DNA from: Lysinibacillus alkalisoli
Lineage (GTDB): Bacteria; Bacillota; Bacilli; Bacillales_A; Planococcaceae
Direction: 5' to 3'
Length of the DNA stretch: 64,000 bases
Assembly: GCF_014643595.1 (NCBI RefSeq)
Contig: NZ_BMJT01000003.1
Coordinates: 186,001 to 250,000, forward strand
Positions 35,643 through 44,028 of the stretch are shown here, piece by piece. Each line of letters begins with the position of its first letter. Position 1 is the stretch's first letter. Made by a program: the position numbers and the translations under genes. A model generated the notes under the pieces. It worked only from the letters and a program-made list of their open reading frames with translations. It searched no databases and was not told the DNA's origin.

Positions 35643-35731
35643 CGTGCTGATGGATACAGTTATTATCCCTTTAAAGCGTTAACCTAATGAAAAAACTAAT
35701 TGACAAACATTATCTCTTAGCGTAACTTTAA

Positions 35732-35758
35732 GTAAACTACATTACGATTATTGTTTAC
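35732..35758 (+). promoter_or_regulatory. Candidate BirA operator upstream of bioY
   Basis: GTAAAC and GTTTAC half-sites separated by 15 bases, ending 16 bases before the bioY start codon. Two half-sites with a spacer of about 15 bases is the geometry of bacterial biotin-repressor operators, and bioY is a standard BirA target. The half-site sequence was compared from memory only. Confidence 0.5.
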
Positions 35759-35774
35759 AAAGGGGAGAAACGCT

Positions 35775-36332
35775 ATGCAACAAACAAAGACATTACACTA
35801 TGTGCTGGCGGCATTAGGAGCAGCAATTATTGCTGTGTTAGCTCAATTATCCATTCCACTGCCATTTTCACCAGTACCTATTACAGGGCAAACATTTGCT
35901 ATTGGTTTAGTCGTTACGATTTTAGGTTTGCGAACAGGTTCATTATCTGTCTTATTATATATTTTAATTGGTGCAGCTGGCGCACCTGTTTTTTCACAAA
36001 TGACAGGTGGTTTAGGAATTGTTGTAGGGCCTACGGGTGGTTATATTGTAGGGTTTTTACCAACAGCGATCATTATGGGCTATTATATGAATAAACTAGG
36101 TTACACATATTGGCATTCTTTAATTGCCAACTTAATCGGTATGGTCGTTACATTAGCCTTTGGTACAGTGTGGCTAAAGATTGCGGCAGATTTAACATGG
36201 TATAAAGCTTTTATGGGTGGCGTTTATCCATTTATCCCACTAGGTATTGTAAAGGCGGCATTAGCAGCATGGCTCGGGATTGTTGTGCGTAATCGTTTAA
36301 AAAGTGCTCGTCTATTATCGGAGGTAGCTTAA
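35775..36332 (+). CDS. bioY: Biotin transporter BioY (ECF S component)
   Basis: 185 residues from ATG 35775 (AAAGGGGAG upstream; the frame is open 24 bases further). Six membrane helices carry the BioY hallmarks: QLSIPLPFSPVPITGQTFA (about 19-37), the GAAGAPVFSQMTGGLG loop (about 70-85) and GPTGGYIVGFLPTA. It is the biotin-binding subunit of an energy-coupling-factor transporter; EcfA/T are not in the window. The amidohydrolase gene starts 1 base after the stop, giving one transcript. Confidence 0.94.
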   Translation: MQQTKTLHYVLAALGAAIIAVLAQLSIPLPFSPVPITGQTFAIGLVVTILGLRTGSLSVLLYILIGAAGAPVFSQMTGGLGIVVGPTGGYIVGFLPTAIIMGYYMNKLGYTYWHSLIANLIGMVVTLAFGTVWLKIAADLTWYKAFMGGVYPFIPLGIVKAALAAWLGIVVRNRLKSARLLSEVA

Positions 36333-36333
36333 T

Positions 36334-37908
36334 ATGGCAACGCTTTGGCACGGGGGTACAATTTATACGATGAATGCTGAAGATGATAAAGTTGAAGCGC
36401 TCCTGGTGGAAGATGGCAAAATTATAGCCATAGGTGAAAAGCTATTATTACAACCACATGCACAACAAGAGGTCGATTTAGCCGGGGGCGTATTATACCC
36501 CGGCTTTGTTGATAGTCATATTCATTTGATTGGGTATGGTGAGAAATTAATGCATCTTGACGTCTCTCATATGACAAGCAAACAGCAAATGATGCATGCT
36601 ATACGTGAGCGTATGCAACAAGTGGCACCTGATGATTGGGTCATTGTTATTGGCTATTATGAAGCGCAATTTGATGATGATACATTTCCTACATTGCAGG
36701 AATTACATGCTTTAGGAGATGCGCATCTTGTGATTAAAAGGCGCTGTCATCACCTTATTATCGCGAATCAAAAGGCGTTAGATTTTGCAGGGATCACAGT
36801 CCATACACCTGCTCCTGCTGGTGGAATTATTGACACGTGTGACGGCAAACTAACTGGCGTACTAAAAGATGCAGCATTGTACATGATTGTAAATCATATG
36901 CCACACTTGACGCTAGCATATGTCCAAAAAGCGTTGCAACTCGCCATAGACGACTTATTAACGATGGGGGTGACAGGTGCTCATTCTGAAGATTTAAGTT
37001 ATTTTGGGCCACCAACACAACCTTTACAAGCATTTCAGGCAATTGTCCCTAAACGTTTTAAAGCCCATTTATTACAACATCATACAGTTTTTGAAGAGAC
37101 AAAAGAGTGGCCATCGACACCATTTATTGAGATGGGCGCTATGAAAATTTTCGTGGATGGGGCATTTGGTGGTCATACTGCTGCACTGCATAAACCATAC
37201 GATGACAAAGATACAACAGGTATGCTTGTTCATACGACTAAGCAATTATATCATCTTGTTAAACAAGCACGGTTAGCTAAAAGAGAAGTGGCCGTACATG
37301 TGATTGGAGACCGTGCTATCGACACCATTTTAGATGTATTTGCTATTTTTCCACCTGTGTATCATTGGCAACATGATCGCATTATTCATAGTTCATTAGT
37401 GAATGATACCATTATAAAACGTTTAGCAAACATGCCCGTTATCATTGATTTCCAACCACAATTTGTGGAGGAACCTCAGGCTGTCATGCTTCATAAGTTA
37501 GGTGATAACCGCTGTCGTTATTTGAACTTATGTAAAACCTTTATCAAAGAAGGGATTACCGTAGCGGGTGGTAGCGATGCCCCGATTGAGCATCCTAATC
37601 CGCTCCATGCGATGTATGCAGCTATGACAAGGCGCTATCAAGATGAAGACGCACAGCAACTAGAGGAGTGTTTAACGCGATATGAAGCGGTTACTTTATT
37701 TACTAAAAATGCAGCGAAGGCAATTCATAAGGAGCAAAGTAGAGGGCGTATTGCAATAGGGTATGAAGCTGATTTTACCATTTTAAAGAAAGATATTTTC
37801 ACTGTTCCATTACGAGAAATCCCACACATTGCTGTGCAAATGACTGTTGTAAATGGGCAAATTGTTTATGATTATCGCATGTCAGAGCCTGAGAAGATGT
37901 CACGCTAA
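36334..37908 (+). CDS. Amidohydrolase-3 family metal-dependent hydrolase (YtcJ-like)
   Basis: 524 residues. The N-terminal beta-sandwich entry is followed by the metal-binding GFVDSHIHLIGYG (about 56-68), a central carboxylated-Lys-equivalent region, VAVHVIGDRA (about 320) and GGSDAPIEHPNP (about 411-422). This is the YtcJ subgroup of the amidohydrolase superfamily. The true substrate of YtcJ proteins is rarely known. Because it is coupled to bioY (1-base gap, GGAGG within bioY), a role on a biotin amide or other vitamin conjugate is a possible inference. A strong terminator follows. Confidence 0.86.
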   Translation: MATLWHGGTIYTMNAEDDKVEALLVEDGKIIAIGEKLLLQPHAQQEVDLAGGVLYPGFVDSHIHLIGYGEKLMHLDVSHMTSKQQMMHAIRERMQQVAPDDWVIVIGYYEAQFDDDTFPTLQELHALGDAHLVIKRRCHHLIIANQKALDFAGITVHTPAPAGGIIDTCDGKLTGVLKDAALYMIVNHMPHLTLAYVQKALQLAIDDLLTMGVTGAHSEDLSYFGPPTQPLQAFQAIVPKRFKAHLLQHHTVFEETKEWPSTPFIEMGAMKIFVDGAFGGHTAALHKPYDDKDTTGMLVHTTKQLYHLVKQARLAKREVAVHVIGDRAIDTILDVFAIFPPVYHWQHDRIIHSSLVNDTIIKRLANMPVIIDFQPQFVEEPQAVMLHKLGDNRCRYLNLCKTFIKEGITVAGGSDAPIEHPNPLHAMYAAMTRRYQDEDAQQLEECLTRYEAVTLFTKNAAKAIHKEQSRGRIAIGYEADFTILKKDIFTVPLREIPHIAVQMTVVNGQIVYDYRMSEPEKMSR

Positions 37909-37941
37909 TCTCATCTATTTTTGAGGCGCATAGAGAATAAT

Positions 37942-37981
37942 AAAGGTGAAGCGATTTGTAAAAAAACGCTTCACCTTTTTA
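37942..37981. terminator. Terminator shared by the amidohydrolase operon and fumC
   Basis: AAAGGTGAAGCG / CGCTTCACCTTT with a 13-base loop, followed by T-run on the plus strand. The fumC stop lies 23 bases further on the other strand. Confidence 0.85.
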
Positions 37982-38003
37982 TATTGGCATTGTCCCATGT
38001 TAA

Positions 38004-39392
38004 TTAAGCATTAGGATAAATCATCGTTTTAGGATCCACCCATTTGTCAAACTGTTCTTCTGTTAAAAGTCCACTAGCAAGCGCCGCTTCTTTTAATGAA
38101 GAGCCTTGTTCATGCGCTTGTTTAGCGATTTTAGCTGCATTTTCATAGCCGATATGTGGGTTTAAAGCTGTTACTAACATGAGAGAATTTTCTAGGTTGC
38201 GTGTTAAAACTTCATAATTAGGTTCAATACCAACTGCACAATGCGCATCAAATGATTTCATCGTATCAGCTAATAAGCGTGCAGATTGTAGGAAGTTATA
38301 AATAATAACAGGTTTAAACACGTTTAATTCAAAGTTACCTTGGCTTGCAGCAAAACCAATGGTAGCGTCGTTACCGATTACTTGCGTAACAACCATCGTC
38401 ATCGCTTCACTTTGTGTAGGATTTACTTTACCAGGCATAATGGATGAACCAGGTTCATTAGCTGGTATGATAAGTTCACCAATCCCACTTCGAGGGCCAC
38501 TTGCTAAAAAGCGCACATCATTAGCAATTTTCATAAGGTCGGCGGCTAATGCTTTTAACGCCCCGTGCGCTGTGACCACTTCATCATGGCTTGTTAAGGC
38601 ATGGAATTTATTCTCAGCGGAAGTAAAAGTAATGCCTGTTTCTTCACTAATAAAGGCTGCCACACGGTCACCAAAATCAGGGTGAGCGTTAATGCCTGTA
38701 CCAACAGCTGTGCCACCAATTGCAAGCTCTTTCATATAAGTAATATTTGCTTTAATCATCGCTTCTGATTTCGTTAGCATATGCACCCAACCACTAATTT
38801 CTTGTCCTAGTGTGAGTGGTGTAGCGTCTTGTAGATGAGTACGTCCAATTTTAATAATATCTTTAAATGCTTGTTCTTTTGCTTGTAATGTTTGTTTAAG
38901 GCCACGTAAGCGAGGTAGTAGATAGTTTTCCACTTTTAATACACCAGCTACGTGTAATGCTGTAGGGAATGTGTCGTTTGAACTTTGGGACTTATTAACG
39001 TCATCATTTGGATGAACACGATCTGCTTCATCAGCGTTTTGTAAAATCTGGTTAGCACGATTGGCAATGACTTCGTTTACATTCATATTTGTTTGAGTAC
39101 CACTACCTGTTTGCCATACAACAAGTGGGAAGTGGTCATCCCATTGCCCATTAATGACTTCGTCAGCGGCTTTAATAATAGCATTCGCTTTAACTTCGCT
39201 GATTCTTTTTAATGAAATGTTTGCTTGTGCAGCACTTTTCTTTAAAATTGCCATAGCATGAATGATTTCAATCGGCATAATCTCTTCACCAATCTGGAAG
39301 TTCATTTTACTACGTGCTGTTTGAGCACCCCATAATTTATCAGCAGGGACTTTCATTTCACCCATTGTATCTTTTTCAATGCGATAATCCAT
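38004..39392 (-). CDS. fumC: Fumarate hydratase, class II (iron-independent)
   Basis: TCA-cycle enzyme interconverting fumarate and malate, homotetrameric and free of Fe-S clusters. 462 residues; signature [13 protein letters not shown] (about 318-330) with the catalytic Ser, [14 protein letters not shown] (about 97-110) and [11 protein letters not shown] (about 187-197). The T-Q after KVNP and overall length separate it from aspartase, which is also in the window (aspA, KVNPVMPE). GGAGAG precedes the ATG. Its promoter is overlapped by a Fur-like box, suggesting iron-regulated expression. Confidence 0.95.
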   Translation of the reverse strand: MDYRIEKDTMGEMKVPADKLWGAQTARSKMNFQIGEEIMPIEIIHAMAILKKSAAQANISLKRISEVKANAIIKAADEVINGQWDDHFPLVVWQTGSGTQTNMNVNEVIANRANQILQNADEADRVHPNDDVNKSQSSNDTFPTALHVAGVLKVENYLLPRLRGLKQTLQAKEQAFKDIIKIGRTHLQDATPLTLGQEISGWVHMLTKSEAMIKANITYMKELAIGGTAVGTGINAHPDFGDRVAAFISEETGITFTSAENKFHALTSHDEVVTAHGALKALAADLMKIANDVRFLASGPRSGIGELIIPANEPGSSIMPGKVNPTQSEAMTMVVTQVIGNDATIGFAASQGNFELNVFKPVIIYNFLQSARLLADTMKSFDAHCAVGIEPNYEVLTRNLENSLMLVTALNPHIGYENAAKIAKQAHEQGSSLKEAALASGLLTEEQFDKWVDPKTMIYPNA

Positions 39393-39426
39393 AACAACAT
39401 CTCTCCTTAAACTATATGCTTAACAT

Positions 39427-39458
39427 TAATGATAACAATTCTCAATGATTGGCGTCAA
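39427..39458 (-). promoter_or_regulatory. fumC promoter with overlapping Fur-like box
   Basis: Read on the minus strand: TTGACG (-35, 39458-39453), 18-base spacer, TATCAT (-10, 39434-39429). GAGAATTGTTATCATTAAT (39445-39427) overlaps the -10 and matches the 19-base Fur consensus at 14 positions. The predicted transcript start is about 30 bases before fumC. Confidence 0.6.
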
Positions 39459-39550
39459 GGAATATGCTGTACTACTTGTACTATTAACAGATAGGAGCAG
39501 TATTCTTATAAATCTTATAGTATAATAGACGGCTGAGGATGGTGAAAATA

Positions 39551-40429
39551 GTGCAGTATAAAACATTATTATTTGACGTAGATGACACATTATTAGATTT
39601 TAAAAAGGGTGAATGTTATGCGCTCTCTGAAATCTTTTCAACATATGGTATAACCCCATATGAGCGGGGATATGCAACATACCAAGCCATTAATAGTAGT
39701 TTATGGCGTGCAGCTGAAGAAGGTGAAATTACAGTAGATGAAATTTTTCTTGTGCGCTTTGTCCGTTTTTTAGAAGATTTACATATTCAAGACGATGGTG
39801 TAAAACTAGACGAGCGTTTTCGTAACTATGTAGCTGAAAAAGATTTTAGTTTTGATGGTTGTTATGATCTGTTGGCGCGTTTAGCCCCACACTATGAACT
39901 CGCTATTGTGACAAATGGTCATAAAACTATGCAAGAGCCACGTTTAAAAAAAGCGCATCTCTATGACTTCTTCTCTCACATTTTCATCTCTGCTGATATT
40001 GGTGTTCAAAAACCTGATATTCGCTTCTTTGAAGCTGTAGAACAAGGTATGCCAAACTTACAGCACGAGACAACATTAATTATTGGTGACTCCTTAACGA
40101 GTGATATGGAAGGTGGGAGGCGTTTTGGTATTGCTACATGTTGGTACAACCCTAACCATTTACCATTACCGAAAGAACCTGTGGACTATATTATTGCCAA
40201 TTATGATGAGTTAGAACAGTTACTATTATGGCAAGACGAAATGCGTATAGCGATTGCACAAGACAATTCAACTGAATGTCTTTACTTTGTTGGTGAACTA
40301 CAAGAGTTGCCAAAGCTAGCCGTTGATTTTAATGAAGCAGTAGCCGAAATAAAAGCGCTTGGCTTTTTACCAACAACAAAACAAATTTGTGATTACACAA
40401 TCACTTTGCAAGAGCAAGTACGAATATAA
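39551..40429 (+). CDS. HAD-family phosphatase, YjjG/YfnB-like, with C-terminal extension
   Basis: 292 residues starting at GTG 39551. A TATAAT at 39521-39526 would place the transcript start near 39533, so the upstream ATG 39539 would have almost no leader, whereas GTG 39551 follows GAGG with normal spacing. HAD motif I is LFDVDDTLLD (about 7-16), motif II AIVTNG, and motif IV IIGDSLTSDMEGG (about 176-188). The core matches non-canonical pyrimidine nucleotidases (YjjG). About 60 extra residues at the C-terminus (after IIANYDELEQL) are not part of the usual HAD fold. Confidence 0.85.
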   Translation: MQYKTLLFDVDDTLLDFKKGECYALSEIFSTYGITPYERGYATYQAINSSLWRAAEEGEITVDEIFLVRFVRFLEDLHIQDDGVKLDERFRNYVAEKDFSFDGCYDLLARLAPHYELAIVTNGHKTMQEPRLKKAHLYDFFSHIFISADIGVQKPDIRFFEAVEQGMPNLQHETTLIIGDSLTSDMEGGRRFGIATCWYNPNHLPLPKEPVDYIIANYDELEQLLLWQDEMRIAIAQDNSTECLYFVGELQELPKLAVDFNEAVAEIKALGFLPTTKQICDYTITLQEQVRI

Positions 40430-40544
40430 AGTAGCGATAACTACATACATCACTTATCAGTTTTGTAACTATGTTTTAAAATGAAGTTATCTGTTCGCTT
40501 TTTTTACGTTATACTTTAGAAGTAAAGTTAGAGGAGTGTGAGGT

Positions 40545-41507
40545 ATGACAAACCAAGTAGACGAAACGTATTTAACGTTGGGCCGACAAATTTTAACGAA
40601 TGGTGTGCAAAAAGGTGACCGCACAGGCACTGGTACCATTAGTACATTTGGCTGTCAATTGCGATTTGATTTACAAAAGGAAGGTTTCCCAATTATGACA
40701 ACGAAACGCGTTGCTTTTAAGCTAATTGCGAGTGAGTTGTTATGGTTTTTAAAAGGCGATACGAATATTCGCTACTTATTGCAAAATAATAATCACATTT
40801 GGGATGAGTGGGGCTTCAAGATTTGGGTGGAGTCGGATGAATATACGGGACCTGATATGACAGATTTTGGATTACGTTGTCAAACAGATGCGGATTTTAA
40901 TCGCCTATATCAAGAGCAAATGAAGATTTATCAAGATAATGTTTTACAAGATGATGCATTTGCAAAAAAGTTTGGTGATTTAGGTAACGTTTACGGCAAA
41001 CAATGGCGCAAATGGCAGGGCGCAGATGGTCAAGAATACGATCAAATACAATATATTATTGATGAGATTAAACGCAATCCAGATTCACGTAGATTATTAG
41101 TATCCGCGTGGAGTGCGTCAGAGATGGCATCACAGGCATTGCCTCCATGTCATTATGCATTCCAATTTTATGTTGTGGATGGTAAATTGAGCTGTATGTT
41201 TAATATGCGCAGCGTAGATTATTTTTTAGGTTTGGCTTTTAACATTACGTCATATGCATTACTTACTTACCTTATTGCGCATGAATGTGGATTAGCAGTG
41301 GGAGAGTTAGTTTTTACAGGGGCAGATGTGCATATTTATGCGAATCATATTGAACAAGTGAAAGAGCAATTAAGTCGCACGCCCAAAAAATTGCCAACCT
41401 TACAATTAAATAAAGAAAAATCCTCTATTTTTGATTTTGAATTAGCGGATATTACATTACTAGGTTATGAGCCCCACCCCACCATTAAAGCACCTGTAGC
41501 TGTATAA
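40545..41507 (+). CDS. thyA: Thymidylate synthase, folate-dependent
   Basis: Makes dTMP from dUMP with methylene-tetrahydrofolate. 320 residues with GDRTGTGT near the N-terminus, catalytic Cys in [11 protein letters not shown] (about residue 200), and the dUMP-binding region [10 protein letters not shown] and [12 protein letters not shown]. About 50 residues between positions 90 and 140 (WDEWGFKIW to KKFGDLG) are an insertion also present in the L. casei-type enzyme and absent from the 264-residue E. coli type. No dihydrofolate reductase gene follows, unlike the common thyA-dfrA pair. Confidence 0.95.
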   Translation: MTNQVDETYLTLGRQILTNGVQKGDRTGTGTISTFGCQLRFDLQKEGFPIMTTKRVAFKLIASELLWFLKGDTNIRYLLQNNNHIWDEWGFKIWVESDEYTGPDMTDFGLRCQTDADFNRLYQEQMKIYQDNVLQDDAFAKKFGDLGNVYGKQWRKWQGADGQEYDQIQYIIDEIKRNPDSRRLLVSAWSASEMASQALPPCHYAFQFYVVDGKLSCMFNMRSVDYFLGLAFNITSYALLTYLIAHECGLAVGELVFTGADVHIYANHIEQVKEQLSRTPKKLPTLQLNKEKSSIFDFELADITLLGYEPHPTIKAPVAV

Positions 41508-41569
41508 AATAAAAGATATCTTTTACGACATAAAGTTGGTGAAAGGTATCTTTTTCTAGGAGGTAGTGT

Positions 41570-42499
41570 ATGGATTTTCAGAAGGTTGTACAGTCTTTTG
41601 GCTTTACATGTGATGAAGCACCTATAAGCATCTATCCTTTTTCACCTGTGTTTCATGTTAAGTTGTGCGAGCAACAATTCATTATTAAATGCACACAAAC
41701 CAATCCAACATCTTTAGTACATTATCTTAATATGTTAAAACAGCATAATATAAAAGTGGTAACTCCAGTGCCACTTGATGTGCCAAACCCACAAAAAATC
41801 GGAGATAACACTTTTATTGTTTATCCTTTTATTGAAGGAACCTCATATCAAGGCACAGATGAGCAACTAATCGCAGTTGGTGAACATTTAGGTAAAATCC
41901 ATGCTGCATCTCCGCCTACGAATGTATGCGAGTTACCTGTTTACGATGTGTATGACTTTTATAATCATGAAGTAGAAGATGCTATAGATGTGTTAAGTGA
42001 GTATAGTCAAGCGAATCAAGTCATGTTAGACATACAACAAGTCAAGCAACTATGGTTAGCCGCTATCAAAAATCAAGAGGCACTACAGCTGCTCAAGTTG
42101 CCACATGTGGCAACACCTCATGATTATAAAGCAACTAATATTGTTATGACGCCAACGCCCTTTTTAATCGACCCTGATAATGCTAGTTTTGTACCTAGAA
42201 TTTTTGATTTAGCCTTAACTTTATTATTGTTTCATAATGAACAAAGTCAGGCTCCTCACCATGTATTCACCGTACAAGAGTGGCAATTATTTTTAACGGG
42301 GTATAGTAAGTATATAAAGTTAACACAAGTTGAAATCGAGTGGTGGGAAGCGGCTAAACAACATGTATTTTTAGATGATGTGATGTGGCTAATGACAGCG
42401 AATGAAGAGGATTGGCGTAACCCTGCACAACAAACCTTATTTCAAAGCATCGTACAAGTGATGACGCATAGTGAGGCATATCAACTTTTTCTGAGGTAG
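41570..42499 (+). CDS. Aminoglycoside phosphotransferase-fold kinase
   Basis: 309 residues of the APH/choline-kinase fold. The catalytic loop is ATPHDYKATNIV (about 182-193, Asp and Asn positions intact) and the metal-binding IDPDNAS follows (about 199-205). The ATP-side N-lobe is weakly conserved. Family members phosphorylate aminoglycosides, sugars or amino alcohols; nothing here identifies a substrate, and a resistance role should not be assumed. AGGAGG precedes the ATG. It is 62 bases behind thyA, probably the same direction of transcription but no clear operon. Confidence 0.78.
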   Translation: MDFQKVVQSFGFTCDEAPISIYPFSPVFHVKLCEQQFIIKCTQTNPTSLVHYLNMLKQHNIKVVTPVPLDVPNPQKIGDNTFIVYPFIEGTSYQGTDEQLIAVGEHLGKIHAASPPTNVCELPVYDVYDFYNHEVEDAIDVLSEYSQANQVMLDIQQVKQLWLAAIKNQEALQLLKLPHVATPHDYKATNIVMTPTPFLIDPDNASFVPRIFDLALTLLLFHNEQSQAPHHVFTVQEWQLFLTGYSKYIKLTQVEIEWWEAAKQHVFLDDVMWLMTANEEDWRNPAQQTLFQSIVQVMTHSEAYQLFLR

Positions 42500-42885
42500 G
42501 TATTGCATAATACAATAGATATACAAAAAAGAATCAAATGGTATAAATCTATTGCTATATGCTATAAAATATAAAAAATAATAAAATAGGTATATTTCCT
42601 TGTTTTAGTCAAACACCTTATCTTATGAAAGCGCTTATGACAGCGTTTGCGTATTATTACATATGCCCTACAAAGTCTTACGTTAAATTCGCTTCATATG
42701 AGTAGCCCCTAATTTATACAAGTGCAATGCTATTAACGCGTCAAGAGTACGTCCAAAAGCAGTGTAAGTCAAATGGCATGGTATCTACAAAAAAGAATGA
42801 AAAAGTAGGTAAAATGTGAAAAAAAGATAAATTTAGCGATAAATTTGTTAAAATAGACGTATAGAATAAATGAAGAGGTGTTTGC
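42500..42885. other. Gene-free intergenic stretch
   Basis: About 390 bases without a credible gene or hairpin terminator. A partial CcpA-like site (TGAAAGCGCTTATG, 42626-42639) has two mismatches at its end. Near the right end TAAAAT (42848) may belong to the promoter of the following small gene. Confidence 0.4.
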
Positions 42886-43215
42886 ATGAATATTGAACAA
42901 TTTGAAGCATTTATTACACATGCTCAGCTACATGAGTTACGTCAACTTATGACTTATCGGGATACATTATTACAAACATATGAGCAATCACCAACTTTAG
43001 ACGTATTGGCTCGTTACGAATTGCCGAAAATGATTGACGTTTATTTAACTTATGATGTGGAAGATTATTCAGCCTCATCAAATGAAACACAGACAATAGC
43101 AAGGAAAAATAATCAGCTTGAAAAACAAGCGCAGGCATTATGGCAACAAGAAATAGCGAAATTAACGCATATAATAGAAGCAATAAAAAAAGAGCAAGCA
43201 GAAAAGCCGCGATAA
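42886..43215 (+). CDS. Small acidic/helical protein, unknown function
   Basis: 109 residues, mostly helical by composition, without signal or membrane segment. The C-terminal third (RKNNQLEKQAQALWQQEI onward) has coiled-coil character. GAAGAGG lies 9 bases before the ATG, so it is very probably a real gene. No family recognised. Its stop codon is in the loop of a GC-rich terminator shared with the convergent membrane protein gene. Confidence 0.65.
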   Translation: MNIEQFEAFITHAQLHELRQLMTYRDTLLQTYEQSPTLDVLARYELPKMIDVYLTYDVEDYSASSNETQTIARKNNQLEKQAQALWQQEIAKLTHIIEAIKKEQAEKPR

Positions 43216-43224
43216 CGCGGCTTT
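43203..43224. terminator. Shared GC-rich terminator
   Basis: AAAGCCGCG / CGCGGCTTT. Stop codons of the plus gene (43213-43215) and the minus gene (43223-43225) both lie inside or at the edge of the hairpin. Confidence 0.8.
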
Positions 43225-43516
43225 AACTCCCTGACATAGCAAGTACAAAAATAGACCAAAATGAAAAGATTAAACAAGTAAAAATAGCAATAATGAGATA
43301 TACAATTACAATAAAAGTAGGTAGACGATGTCTAGCACGTAATAGTACGTAAGGGATTGCTACAAAGCAAGCAATGCCTGCTAAAGTATAAAAAGTCAAG
43401 TAATGCATATAAGAGAAAAAAGGGAGTATTTTTATACTCCATTCACTTAAATGTTGTGCATACGCACTTAAGAGAGAGCCGATTAATAGTAGGGTAAAAT
43501 AGCGTACATGCGGCAT
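43223..43516 (-). CDS. Small integral membrane protein, unknown function
   Basis: 97 residues from ATG 43516 (AAAGGA 10 bases upstream; a GTG at 43525 is too close to it). Three hydrophobic helices (about 8-22, 35-56, 70-92) with a basic LLRARHR loop between the second and third. No family recognised. It converges with the small helical protein gene. Confidence 0.65.
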   Translation of the reverse strand: MPHVRYFTLLLIGSLLSAYAQHLSEWSIKILPFFSYMHYLTFYTLAGIACFVAIPYVLLRARHRLPTFIVIVYLIIAIFTCLIFSFWSIFVLAMSGS

Positions 43517-43585
43517 ACTTTTCACATCCTTTCTTTTACTATACGTTAGAATATATGATTAGCAAAGTGAGAAGGAGGTGGGCAA

Positions 43586-43792
43586 ATGAACGTAGCATTT
43601 GTACATAATCAAACTGGTGAAGAAATCTTGATTACACACACGGATGATATAGCAGGTTTATTAGCAGCAGCGCAAGGAAGTGCAATTACTTTTCCAGTAG
43701 GGCGTTTTAAATATGATTATCACACATTAGACTACTATGCAGAGGAAGGCATTATGATGCATGAACTTGTCATCTATGTCGAAGCGATATAA
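43586..43792 (+). CDS. 68-residue conserved-looking small protein, unknown function
   Basis: Excellent ribosome site (AAGGAGGTG, 8 bases before ATG) supports a real gene. The composition is soluble and acidic, with alternating strands and a YDYHTLDYYAEEG segment. No motif or family recognised. It is divergent from the membrane protein gene and followed by a long gap before aspA. Confidence 0.65.
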   Translation: MNVAFVHNQTGEEILITHTDDIAGLLAAAQGSAITFPVGRFKYDYHTLDYYAEEGIMMHELVIYVEAI

Positions 43793-43945
43793 AAGTCGCA
43801 TAAGGCTTATGTTTTACTGGCAATTTTGCTCGGAAACACTTGATAGAGATAGTTTATTCGCCTTTTTTCTCTATCTGAAAAAGGTGGAAAATTGGATAAA
43901 GTGTAAGCGAGATTTGTCGTTTTAAAAAAACAAAAAGAAATGAGC

Positions 43946-43982
43946 TGAAACCGTTTACAGCAAGCATAAAGTTTAGTAGTAT
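43946..43982 (+). promoter_or_regulatory. aspA promoter with a perfect CcpA (cre) site
   Basis: TGAAACCGTTTACA (43946-43959) fits the cre consensus TGWAANCGNTNWCA at all 14 positions. Its last six bases double as a -35 (TTTACA); 17 bases later is TAGTAT (43977-43982). Binding would block the promoter, i.e. glucose repression of aspartase. Confidence 0.75.
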
Positions 43983-44028
43983 GTAGTCATATTCAGCTAT
44001 GTTATTACAATTTGAGGAGAGAGAAATA

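Noticed and set aside
41570-42499. Aminoglycoside resistance gene
   Set aside because: Only the general APH fold motifs are visible; nothing points to a resistance subclass.
42626-42639. cre-like TGAAAGCGCTTATG
   Set aside because: The last two conserved positions (CA) are missing and the nearest gene start is 250 bases away.
43844-43878. GATAGAG / CTCTATC inverted repeat upstream of aspA
   Set aside because: Short arms, long AT-rich loop and no T-run; likely chance.
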